Assembly: GCA_028565635.1 (NCBI GenBank)
Contig: JAOXYB010040028.1
Location: 1-13,158, forward strand
DNA: 13,158 bases
From: Phoronis ovalis
Taxonomy: Eukaryota; Phoronida; Phoronidae
Reading direction: 5' to 3'
Position 1 is the first letter of the stretch. The number at the start of each line of letters is the position of its first letter. Below the pieces are notes generated by a model, which did not search any database, was not told the DNA's origin, and worked only from the letters and a program-made list of their open reading frames with translations. Position numbers and translations under genes: made by a program. This document shows, in pieces, positions 1 through 9,200 of the stretch.

Positions 1-39
1 ATATATGTATGTGCATATATACACACACACACACACATG
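1..39. repeat. AT/CA microsatellite
   Basis: Alternating purine-pyrimidine DNA: an AT/GT-rich lead-in, then eight uninterrupted AC dinucleotides at 21-36. It is a simple sequence repeat truncated by the window edge. The short reading frames that start in it are products of the repeat. Confidence 0.9.
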
Positions 40-79
40 TGCCACCCAATAGGCCCCCTTTTTTCAGCTGCCGCATTCA

Positions 80-345
80 CCACAGGGTGTCAAAGTCTTA
101 TTTACCACAGGTATACTTTTTCGTTGGATATTTTCCACAGGGTATATTTTCAAAAAAAAACTTTTCCACAGGGTGTATTTCATGGAAAACGCATTTACGA
201 CTGGTGTGAAAAATTAAGTTCGTAATTATTCCACAGGGTATATAATTTACAAGTGAATTTTACACTGGTATCTATTTCGAGCCAGTTATTTACAACAGGA
301 AATATTTTTCGTTTTTTTTAATTTACGACAGGGTATATTTTTGGT
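80..345. repeat. Degenerate ~31-bp minisatellite, about nine units
   Basis: A core close to CCACAGGGTATATTTT recurs at 80, 105, 135, 166, 198, 231, 262, 293 and 326, giving spacings of 25, 30, 31, 32, 33, 31, 31 and 33 bp. Cores at 80, 135, 166 and 231 are CCACAGGG; the others carry one or more substitutions (CGACTGG, ACACTGG, CAACAGG, CGACAGGG). Between cores the DNA is AT-rich and poorly conserved. This is an old tandem array. No frame stays open across it, so I do not read it as a protein repeat. Confidence 0.75.
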
Positions 346-1602
346 GATCTTTATTACATGATCAGGGCTTTTTACCCTGGGTCACACACACCTACCAATT
401 TTTCTGTCAAGTACCCCCCCGAATTGGAAGCATTCTAGCATTGACTTTACTGTAAACACTGTTTTCAATTGTGTCACCATCGCTCAATACAATTGATCAT
501 ACCGAGACTGGGATCATTTGCTTAAAAATCGTAAAAACGATATCTGACATTTATGAGATCTTATCATGGAGAAGTATACATTCAATATGAGATAAAATCC
601 CACAATATATTTCAAGCAGTATTTTCGTTACCAATATTTTAAACAAAATATTGTACGTTTATACACAGTATGTTAAGTGCAAGTAAATTTCCGTTCTTTT
701 ACATACATTTAGAACACACAGAATTATCAGTTAATATTTTATACCTTAACAATGCAATTTCTTCATGCATATAATATTAATATTATTTGTTTCTACAAGT
801 AGTATCATATTTTATGCATTCATAACATCGATGATTTTTAAAAATCTTGTATTAGGATAATATTACCTGAGAGGAGTATTTGTTCTGTTATTCAAAGCAT
901 TAAATTATATTTTTATTTGGTTGATAGAACAAATATATGAGTTGTAGGATATTGTTTGTTTAAGCCTATTCTTCATGAAAAACATAGCGCAGAAACATTT
1001 AACCACTATGCATAACCGTATAACCATTTAACTATATATAGCCGTATTAAAAATCATAAACCAGGAAATTAATTCCTATTTTTTTGGAAATCGTAATGAT
1101 TCAGATGCATCTTCTTCCATTAAAGTTCAGACATATCTAGAAGAGCATAGTACGATAATGCCGCACAGGTCCTTGCTACCTGGTATCTTTAGGGATCCTA
1201 GCTTTTAATGTAATACTGTTTGTAAATCATTTACATCAATTGTCACGTGCGTACCCCACGTGTTTTGTTTTACATACACACCCATATAACCCAAAGAGCG
1301 AACTTTTGATGAAAACATGGCATTTCAACTCCACCGTACCATTAAAACCTGCTTGAAATCTATAATTTTAATTTGATATTGAAAAGTAGATTATCTGCTA
1401 TGAATATTGCAAGTTTTTTGTATTGTAATATGTATAAATTGTTCTAGACTCCGAAATCTGTTCGAGTTCCTGGCAACTTGCGCTAGTCCGCGGAAAGGAC
1501 GGCTCGAGTAGGAAGAATTTCGGTGCGAAACCCGGAAATAGGTTCGAATGATAGGAACTTGGTTCATGAGTACGGATTTACGGTTCAAGTCCAGGCCGTC
1601 AA
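346..1602. other. AT-rich stretch with no recognisable gene
   Basis: I see no coding region, RNA gene or clear repeat. Stop codons are dense in all frames. The only compositional change is a more GC-balanced patch at about 1441-1600 with two T-arm-like strings (near 1542 and 1583); it could be the relic of an RNA-derived repeat, but it does not fold as a tRNA. Confidence 0.6.
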
Positions 1603-1951
1603 CATTTCATAAAAGTTTGGTTTTTCAAAAGATATTTTCGAAATTTGAAACTAGGATATATAAAACTTTGTACTTTATATATCCTAGACATTATTACAAT
1701 TTCTCAAGAGTACTTGACCTGTATTGTTTTGCAGTTTCTATAAATTATAGCATTTCTGAAATAAGCATTAACACATTTAATAACATGTCATAAAAGTTGG
1801 GTTGTGCAAATGGTACTATTCAATTTCGAAACAGATACAAATAAAGGTAATTCATATATGACATTATTCAAATTTCTCAAGAGCACTTGTGTTGTTTTGC
1901 AGCTTGTGTGAATGATAGTATTTTTAAGATAAGCATTAACAAATTTAATAA
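1603..1951. repeat. Diverged tandem duplication, two units of ~181 and ~168 bp
   Basis: Unit 1 (1603-1783) and unit 2 (1784-1951) align end to end. Shared landmarks in the same order are CATxTCATAAAAGTT at the start, TTTCTCAAGAGxACTTG in the middle, TTGTTTTGCAG, then AAGCATTAACAxATTTAATAA at the end. The segment between start and middle differs most, because unit 1 carries a hairpin there that unit 2 lacks. Reading frames across the junction are not conserved between units, so this is a non-coding duplication. Confidence 0.8.
1651..1687. repeat. Perfect 14-bp hairpin, 9-nt loop
   Basis: CTAGGATATATAAA (1651-1664) is the exact reverse complement of TTTATATATCCTAG (1674-1687), with a 9-nt loop. 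It lies inside unit 1 of the tandem duplication and is absent as a hairpin from unit 2. It may be a small palindromic insertion or a cruciform-prone site. No T-run follows, and a bacterial terminator reading does not fit this genome. Confidence 0.85.
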
Positions 1952-2462
1952 GGGCTATGTTACATTGATAATTGAATAATTATATTCTGATATTTAGTAT
2001 TTTTGATTATTTAATTTGTTTTAGCGAAGCGAACTAGTACTAGAAAATCTTTTAGTTTTACTTGAAATTTTTAAAATATCAAATTTTGTATCTTGACAAG
2101 TCCGAGAGAGCTGCCATATTGGGCTCTGCTAAAATATAGGATGTTCTTAGAATTATATTATTTACGGCAAATAAATTAAAAATAAGTTAAAAATAGTACC
2201 ACACTACTCAGTAACCACGTAGCCACTGCCTAGCATACATTTAAATTGTATGAACATTTATTTCGAACAAAACAGTAAAAAGAACGACAGGATGAAAAAG
2301 ATGCTTTTCACTGGAAGAAATTCCTGCTTTATTAGCAGCCATCCTTTTGGGTCTTTGCGCTTTGTTTCTTATGTTCTTTCTTTCTTTAATTTGTTCTTCG
2401 TTTCTGTTTACCAATTTTTAGCGAACTGCATCTCGCAGATGGCCAAGGGTAGGGACATGCCA
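1952..2462. other. Non-coding, no clear feature
   Basis: AT-rich sequence with a pyrimidine-rich run at about 2330-2410. A 97-codon open frame begins at 2250, but it has a biased low-complexity composition, no recognisable domain, and runs into the inverted repeat at 2463. I do not support it as a gene. Confidence 0.55.
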
Positions 2463-2903
2463 CTTAAGGCAAGGCTAGTGGCCATATTTGCAACAAAGTG
2501 TAACACTGACTTAAACATAAACCAATATATAAGAACGTCATAAAAATCAGTTACAGTTAATTTGTGCATGTTAATGATATGCAAATTACATTTCAAAATG
2601 GCCGCCGAGAAAATTTTGAAGAAAATAGTGAGGTTTTTCTGAGCAGTGTATCTAAACTCATGGTAGCAATATGTAAATAAAACGAAGTATAAAGTGACTT
2701 CACATTGCTCTGAGTGTGGTGAACCTAAATTAACTTTAAAGTATTTTTTTGGAATTTTTCAAAATCCGAAAGCAATTAACTTGCCTTTTTATAATTCAGA
2801 GAACTCTTAGAAGAAGTGTTGAACTTTATTTTTATGAAAAAAATTAAAACATGTATTTTTCAACCCAAAATGTTAAAAATAAGGGGGCTAGCCTTGCCTT
2901 AAG
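2463..2903. mobile_element. Candidate element bounded by a 16-bp inverted repeat
   Basis: CTTAAGGCAAGGCTAG at 2463-2478 has its exact reverse complement at 2888-2903. A 16-bp perfect inverted pair 441 bp apart in AT-rich DNA is unlikely by chance and resembles short terminal inverted repeats of a non-autonomous transposon. I see no convincing target-site duplication, similarity does not continue clearly inward, and there is no transposase frame. The right end overlaps the next element by a few bases, so nesting is possible. Confidence 0.45.
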
Positions 2904-3179
2904 TCCTTCTGGACTATTTTTGTTATTATTTAATTGATTATTTACCATTATATTATATATCCTTGATGTGAATAAAACACCCGAATTACAAAAATTCTTT
3001 TTTTATATATTTTCCCGCTTTCTATATGTAACCGGTGTTTTGCTTGTGGAAGGCTAACATTCAACATATATATGATAGTAAAGAAAAAAATTGCAAGATA
3101 ATTACAAACTCTCATGTAAAAGACATAAAGAAGAGAAATAAACATTAAAACAATTTTTTTTAAAAGTCCACAAGGACTT
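2901..3179. mobile_element. MITE-like element with AAGTCC hairpin ends
   Basis: The left end AAGTCCTTCTGGACT (2901-2915) and the right end AAGTCCACAAGGACTT (3164-3179) are near inverted copies: read outward to inward, both give AAGTCCTT(C/G)TGGACT. Each end is also a small hairpin. Inward similarity continues weakly as T-rich sequence. The roughly 280-bp size, lack of coding capacity and paired ends fit a MITE. A 65-codon minus-strand frame inside is not supported as a gene. Confidence 0.45.
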
Positions 3180-4227
3180 GAGTAAGTCTATAATTCTTAG
3201 CCACTAACAAATTTATTGTTGCATGCTTTTACATGCTTTCATCCTATGAACACACTTGAGGTTTATGTGTAAGGTACCTGATAAAATGCACGGTTCCATT
3301 TATATTCGACGCGATGCATCCTGGGCTTCATTATACAGGTATATATCCATCACAATGAAAAGGTACATTCACTGGGCCTTAGTACGATGAGATTTAAAGT
3401 GGCATTGTATATATAACCGTACTACGGCTTATTATCTTTTGAGAATTAATCTTCATTATCATTAATTATAATATAATGGTAGGTGACAGTCAATCATGAC
3501 AGCTACATTAGATCTGCATGAATGCTAGCGATATAAAGTATTATATTGAGTAGAATTCGGGATACTAATTATAGAGTGAAGCTACCAATAAAATATCTTT
3601 ACCGTGTTAAGTTTAATAAAAATATGTAATTGTATTTTATTGCCATGATCCCGTGCTCGTCATGCCGCAAATAAGAAAACATCACTTTGACTTAATTAAT
3701 ATTGCTGTTTGATTTCATGCATTTCCACATCAGTAACCTATTTTGTAATTTGCATGAAATTTAGATGGCCAGTTTAAAACATTACTCAGTTTTTATAGAT
3801 AAGTGACAAATTATAAGCAATGAATTAGATAATTTAATCAGAATTAAATGTAGCATTATTAAAATAAAAACTAATGGTATCAGAAAAAAAACATTTTATA
3901 TAATATAGACTTATGCCAGCCTACACACAGTAACATATGGTTTCTTACATATTGTGTTATCCTCTATACTGGGCGTTTATCTGTTTATTTTGATTATTGG
4001 AACTGAATGTTAAGTTTTGATAATAGAAATCGGAAATTATAAAAGAATCGCCAACAGAGAACGAATTTGACACGTTTTGCATTCTTATACATTTCCAGTT
4101 GATACAAACAATTAATTGTGTTTGTTGATTAAATTGTTGTACATGGAGATATGAGTATGGCATAACAAATAATCTTATAAAAGTCGGATATAGGCCAAAT
4201 ACATTTTGTCCAATAATCGTTCGACGC
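3180..4227. other. AT-rich stretch with nothing recognised
   Basis: Very AT-rich, with dense stops in all six frames. The single 68-codon minus-strand frame near 3957-4163 has no domain, no homologous partner elsewhere in the window and no splice context that I can support. Confidence 0.6.
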
Positions 4228-4651
4228 TAGAATGAAATAGTTAGACAGTTAAATGGTTAAATTCTTCCGTGCACGCTATACAATCGTAGTTAGGTGCTAG
4301 AAATATACCTATGAACCTACTACAAAGGGTAAGAAGCTACAAATCCATTCATCCGAGCTCGATTCCGTGTTACAGCTTCTGTGATCTACATGTAGAACTA
4401 CATACTTTTTTTAGGACCTAGAAATTTGTTCCAGGAACTAGAATCCGGTGATCGTAGACCTAGCTCATATAACTGACCTCTGATCTACGTGGACGCTCAG
4501 ACGTAGTTCCTAGAAGTTTCTGTAGCGTCTCTCCCTTTATAAGTCCGAGCTCTTAGAACGTTCAAGCGTCCAGAAATTCTAGTACCTATATTTTTAAGGT
4601 TCGTAGGAATTGATTTGCTTCTTCTGGCTGGTATTTTTCTAAGTCCTAGAA
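4228..4651. repeat. Cluster of CTAGAA motifs
   Basis: CTAGAA occurs near 4228 and at 4297, 4418, 4438, 4510 and 4646, with variants such as TTAGAA near 4553 and CCAGAA near 4570. About 0.1 occurrence per strand would be expected in 430 bp. Several sit inside short palindromes, for example TCTACATGTAGA at 4385-4396. Two inverted GAAnnTTC pairs lie at 4513-4520 and 4556-4563. This is a degenerate short-motif repeat; a regulatory role is unproven. Confidence 0.5.
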
Positions 4652-4964
4652 CATATTTATAATTATTGTACAACACCTGCTAGCTTGGTAGACAGATACA
4701 CAGGAACATGTCGAAGAACAACTCCTACTTAACTTAAAAGATTAGAACCTACTAAAAACTAAAATTCAAGTAGAAATTATAGGAGCCATATCCCGTGAAG
4801 ATGAATATAGAGGTATCACGTAGATATAACGTGAACCTGACAACCACGATGATTGATTATATTGTTTCCAGTAATAAGAATTGAATAACTGACAGTGCAT
4901 ACCTGATGTATGCTGAGTTGCCATAAATATATCTGTGAGTATTTGTTGAATAAAGATCTATAAT

Positions 4965-4981
4965 GGACTTATTTTAAGTCC
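4965..4981. repeat. Small GGACTT/AAGTCC hairpin
   Basis: GGACTT (4965-4970), a 5-nt loop, then AAGTCC (4976-4981). The downstream arm continues as AAGTCCTTCT, the same string that forms the left end of the element at 2901. It sits 15 bp left of the foldback element at 4996. Confidence 0.5.
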
Positions 4982-4995
4982 TTCTCGGCACTTTG

Positions 4996-5579
4996 AAGTG
5001 AATAAAGTGCCACTAACATGACATACGCTATTCACTTAATTACATGCATCTTAAAAGAATAATTTTCAAGAAGAATTATCAAAATTGCTCAATCCATTTT
5101 TAAGTTATTTTATAGGTATTTATGTTGGTGGCTCTGGAAGCTTCCTTTATAACATTTGTTACCCATAATACAAAGTGCTGATGACATCAGAGATGAACAA
5201 GGTTTACATTAGCCAGCATATGGGAAAATACATTTTTTTCACTGATATACACCCATATAACAATACTAAAATGCAGTTATTTGCCTTAAATATTCCTTAG
5301 AGTATACTTTCACAAAAGTATTACATTTCAGCAACTCATCACTGCCCGAGAAATAAATTATAAATGATTTTACAGTTTTTTTACCATACAAATGCATATA
5401 ACCCTTCTTCATCTCTGATGTTAATGTCCTTATGCATTATGTGTAATACACGTGTATAATGGCAACTTTCAAAGCCACCAACCTGTAACTTTATAATGGA
5501 TTTAATAATTTTGATAATTCTTGTTGGAGATTATTCCTTAAAAACGTACCTATGAATGTTAGTGACACCTTATTCACTT
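4996..5579. mobile_element. Foldback/MITE-like element with long imperfect inverted arms
   Basis: The left arm (about 4996-5236) and right arm (about 5376-5579) are imperfect inverted copies. Matching landmarks are AAGTGAATAA at the tips, CACTAACAT near both ends, AAGAATTATCAAAATT (right arm AATTTTGATAATTCTT), TTGGTGGCT (AGCCACCAA) and ACATCAGAGATGAA (TTCATCTCTGATGT). The centre of about 140 bp is unpaired. There is no coding capacity. Arms of about 200 bp or more fit a foldback element or a long-TIR MITE. Indels between the arms point to an old insertion; I see no confident target duplication. Confidence 0.8.
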
Positions 5580-5660
5580 TAAAAACCATAGACAAGTAGA
5601 TAATATAACACGGTATATACTTTGAATTTTTAGCTAATGTACGTACGAATTCTTGAGCAC

Positions 5661-5748
5661 AGGTTTATGATAGTTACTATAGGTTTATGATAGTTACTAT
5701 AGGTTTATGATAGTTATTATAGGTTTATGATAGTTACTATAGGTGTAT
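5661..5748. repeat. 20-bp minisatellite, four copies plus a partial
   Basis: The unit AGGTTTATGATAGTTACTAT occupies 5661-5680, 5681-5700, 5701-5720 (one change, C to T) and 5721-5740, followed by a partial unit from 5741. Near-perfect copies indicate a recent expansion. It lies about 330 bp upstream of the proposed promoter. Confidence 0.95.
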
Positions 5749-6074
5749 GGAGAAAAGGAAGAAGAAGGAGAAAAACCTACGAAAACAATAGGCTTGCTTC
5801 TTTACAGATGTCCAAGTATAGTGCTAAGAAAGTTTTCAGTTATATGTTTTATATATTTATATATTTTTATTCTGTTTTTTCTCTGTTCAGAAATAAAAAT
5901 TAAAAATATTGCTAGGAGATGCAGCAACTTAGTACAATGATGCACTCATGCTGTTTTCAATAAAAATGAACACGCCGACTGATACCTTATATAAATTATA
6001 GGTCGAGGTTCACTGGATCTAAATTGACATCTTAGTGACGCTGTCACGCTGTTAATTTAATTCTTTAATAAAAT
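5749..6074. other. Upstream region of the modular gene
   Basis: No supported gene. It contains an A/G-rich run after the minisatellite and then AT-rich DNA. The 65-codon frame that starts at 5743 arises partly from the minisatellite edge and is not supported. This is presumably proximal upstream sequence of the gene that begins near 6104. Confidence 0.5.
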
Positions 6075-6108
6075 TATAAATATAGAAAATTTCCTATAAA
6101 TCCAATCT
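6075..6108 (+). promoter_or_regulatory. Predicted core promoter: TATA box and initiator
   Basis: TATAAATA at 6075-6082 matches the consensus TATA box. CCAATCT at 6102-6108 fits the animal initiator pattern YYANWYY, with the predicted start at A6104. The TATA box then begins at -29, the normal spacing. A second TATAAAT lies at 6095. The site is 82 nt upstream of the chosen start codon at 6186. Short AT-rich motifs occur easily here, so the support is the combination of TATA, initiator, spacing and a downstream signal-peptide exon. Confidence 0.45.
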
Positions 6109-6185
6109 CGCGCTCTATGCAAGCGCCTGTTTTGAAATTACACAAGTCGATCGTTGGAGAAACTATTGCTGGTCAAATATACAGG

Positions 6186-6248
6186 ATGATTCGTTACAGT
6201 ATCTTGGTGTTATTGGAGTGTATGTTGATTCTTCCCGGTGACCAACAG
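6186..6248 (+). CDS. Exon 1: signal peptide exon
   Basis: Twenty-one codons beginning MIRYSILVLL: a short n-region with one Arg, a hydrophobic core of about 12 residues (one Glu and one Cys inside), then a Pro-Gly turn and DQQ. This is a standard secretory signal; the cleavage point is unclear and may fall in or just after the exon junction. The donor CAG|GTACAT is phase 0, as needed to join exon A at 7197. I chose ATG 6186 because position -3 is A and it places the hydrophobic core at the N-terminus. An in-frame ATG at 6117 would add 23 polar residues in a weak start context. The non-consensus +5 base of the donor keeps this call tentative. Confidence 0.5.
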
Positions 6249-9200
6249 GTACATAAAGCTTCGCTACCACTAGCTACATATTTATTATTCTACAAGAGTA
6301 AATTCTGAACTTTAAAAATAACATACGATTTTCATGATGAAACGGGAGTATGAAATTACGTGTAAAGACATACATGTGTACTAAAAGTACTATTACAAAT
6401 TTTAAAAAAATAGTAGGTGGTTTAGATTGAAGATATAGTTTATATTTTGCTTCGCTTCCTTTTTTTTATGTTGATTATTATTTAGATGTTTAAGTTCATT
6501 CAAGCTTTCACAGATATATTTTTATACATTTTTACATAAATACTCGGGGTATGGTTTTTAATTAACTTGCTTACATCAGTCTTCAAAATACTTGCACTCT
6601 GATCTATCTAACTGCACAATTTTAATCGAAAGAAGCTCAGGCACTGTAAGCTAATCTATAGCAGGGCCGAAGGCTTAATTCCTTACGACAGTAAAAGTTA
6701 ACGCTTGGTTAATTCTACTAGTCCCAGGTTAAACGTAAATTAAATGGCACGGATGAAAAGTTTTAACTATAATTAACAGGCAATAATGTTTTTAAAATAT
6801 GCCATTAGCGTTTTTTTGATATATAATTGTGGTTTTCTACGAAACCCACAAATATTTCGAGCCCGGAATATTGAAATTTAATATGAAAAGACGGGACACA
6901 CTGTCCGGGTACGATTATTTGTCTAACTTCGTCTTGGACAGTCCGGAGGTACTGATAACTGATAGCTGCCGGACACCGAGTCCTTTTACACAGACAATGT
7001 GCATGAAAAGGCAATAGTAGAGATTTCGTATTATAATATAAGTAATTTCAAATAACAACTCTCATACTTGTAATAACACCAAGTTCTGCTGTTCATTGCG
7101 GCATCTAACAATACGTAAAAAGTATACATTCAGTTTTTAAACAGTTTACAGCCAGATTCCATGCATACTGCACGTTGATTTGTTTTGATTTTACAGGCTT
7201 CTGATATTTCCGTTCCTATCGTAGCTATAGCTCCTCAGCAGTGTTCTGATCCAACTGGTCCAGATTGTGCAGGTGAAATGCTAACAATATCTTCCCGCAT
7301 TAATATTATGGACGTGACGTTACCTCGTATTGCTGGGATAGAAAAAAACATTGGCGCCATGATCACGATAGAAGCATGTAACCCAACGGATACAATTCGA
7401 CAAATTACAGCCTCCTGCCAGTAAGTTACTGGTTTTGGTAATGTGTTATAGTAAATTGTAACATTATGATATAGCTTAAGTCATTTTTGAGAATTTACCC
7501 TGAGAGTTAAGCTGCTGTTCTTATTAGTTTCAGGGCCGTCAGACACTTTTTCAAAAGGGGGGCCCCGGGTGCGTTTGTGGTGTTTTGAGAATTACCGATT
7601 TGAGAAAAGCAAAAACAGGGTCCCTGCTGCCAGATACAATTGACAAGCAAAAAAAAGCCAGCTGCGGCCAGTTGCTCGTCTTTCCCTGTCAATTCAAAAA
7701 GAGGCGCGTTACTATTTCAAAGGGGGGTGCGTTTACTATTTCAGAAGGGGAGTGCGTTAACATTACGTTAATGGTCCTCCCATTTCAAAAAGGGGTGCGT
7801 TAATATTACATGGGTTACCCCATTTCAAAAGGGGTGTACGTTCGGACCCAACGCACACCCCCCATCTGACGGGCCTGAGTTTCTAAACTAATTTGGCAAC
7901 TCTATCAATCTCACAATAAGCATCTTAAAATCCAGCAATAGTACCTCCGAAAATGTCATATAAGTAAAAGCTGTGCACATACACTGGGATTTCCGAAGTT
8001 TGAAAAACCCGGGAAAGGACAATCTACCTGAAATGGATAGTTTTACGTGTTTTTCACCACTCTAGTGCCGGAAAGGGGTGTTTTTCTTTGGCATTTTTAG
8101 TCCACGAAAAGCTAGGCGGGGGTATTGACTTACACAGGGAGTGATCCCCAGGATGTTTAATCGATTTTGAACTGTTTACTAAATTTAATGAGGTAAAGAC
8201 TATTAGTAAGTACAGCTAAAGACTACTAATATTCTGCAATGCAACATGCCAACAACTTGCTACCACCTAATGATGAAACTCACTCATTATAATTATAACA
8301 GTAGCGGTTAAATAATGACTGTTACAGCCCGCTTGAAAAAAAATAAGGGGAAATGAGGCGTACGGTATTTAAGTCTGAAAGTCTAACAAGACACCACACA
8401 CGGTTGAGAATGATTTAAACTTTGTTTTTAGGTGCTGATTGATTTAAGCTTAGCAAATTAAAATAAATATGCGCTACATTTGTGAATCACCTTCCTGTTC
8501 ACCTCCAGGGTGTAAGTCGGCTAATGTCAGTCTGAATAAATCCACGCGGTAGTGTTCCATACCTTCGGAACTAACATCTGGTCTTAACCATAGTTAATTT
8601 TTGTTTATTATCTCCTAAAGCAGAAGAACGATAATCCCTTTATTTCTACGAAAGTATTGACATCATTCAAATTGCAACTTACAATAATAGATATAACAGC
8701 GGATTAAGCGGGGAGGGGGGTCGATCACACACATTCTATCCCGCCAGAGTTTATCTATAGTCTGTTAATCAAGAAGCAAGCTCCCCGGCGATACCTATCC
8801 GGAATGAGCCGTCATTCTAGAAAAAAACTGGTAGGCGACGATGGATCACGCAGAGAGAAAGGCTTATCTCGGTGGGAAAAATCGGGTCATAAATTTAATG
8901 ACGTAATTAATTCGCTCTTGCTAAATTGAAGGAATATAACAAAAATTGACTACGTTTAAAGCCAAAACGCCAGTTGAGAAGGCAAGGAACACTAACGGAT
9001 GGTTTTATTCAGACTGCATGGGCTAATGCTTATCTTAATGATATTTCCAGAATAATTGTGGCTCTAAGGGGCGTTAGGAGGCACGAAATAAGGAACACTC
9101 TTATCTTTGAAATTCCTCCATCGTGTAAGACAGTGATTACAAAGTCAGTATCACGTACTGTGATTTTTACTTCAACTGGACTTCATGGTATTACTGGTAC

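Larger units (their letters stand above)
7421..9050 (+). other. Intron 2 (1630 bp) with MITE insertion
   Basis: Begins GTAAGTTACTG, identical over 11 bases to the start of the corresponding intron 5, and ends ATTTCCAG. A CTTAAT string (9034-9039) close to the acceptor recurs in intron 5 and could be the branch site. The intron is 4.4 times longer than intron 5; 347 bp of the excess is the MITE at 7531. The rest (about 7883-8970) has mixed composition with no gene I can support. The open frame entering exon B from 8974 is intronic read-through. Confidence 0.8.

Noticed and set aside
1441-1600. tRNA or tRNA-derived SINE, based on strings resembling a B box near 1542 and 1583
   Set aside because: The flanking bases do not form a T-arm stem, no acceptor stem closes, and the A-box-like string is too far away. 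A very decayed SINE cannot be excluded.
1548-1793. 81-codon plus-strand frame as a gene
   Set aside because: It crosses the tandem duplication boundary, and the second unit does not preserve the frame.
2250-2543. 97-codon plus-strand frame as a gene
   Set aside because: Biased composition, no domain, and it overlaps an inverted repeat end at 2463.
5661-5748. CRISPR-like array
   Set aside because: The 20-bp units are head to tail with no spacers; it is a minisatellite in a eukaryotic genome.
5743-5940. 65-codon plus-strand frame as a gene
   Set aside because: Its start lies in the partial minisatellite unit; the hydrophobic run reflects T-rich DNA and no splice partner is evident.
7585-7803. 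72-codon frame inside the MITE as a transposase remnant
   Set aside because: It follows the short DNA repeats, has no transposase motif, and the element is only 347 bp.
8974-9050. Start codon and 5' part of an uninterrupted frame into exon B
   Set aside because: The counterpart B' has no matching protein upstream of its acceptor, and the acceptor at 9050 joins in frame with exon A; the extension is intronic.
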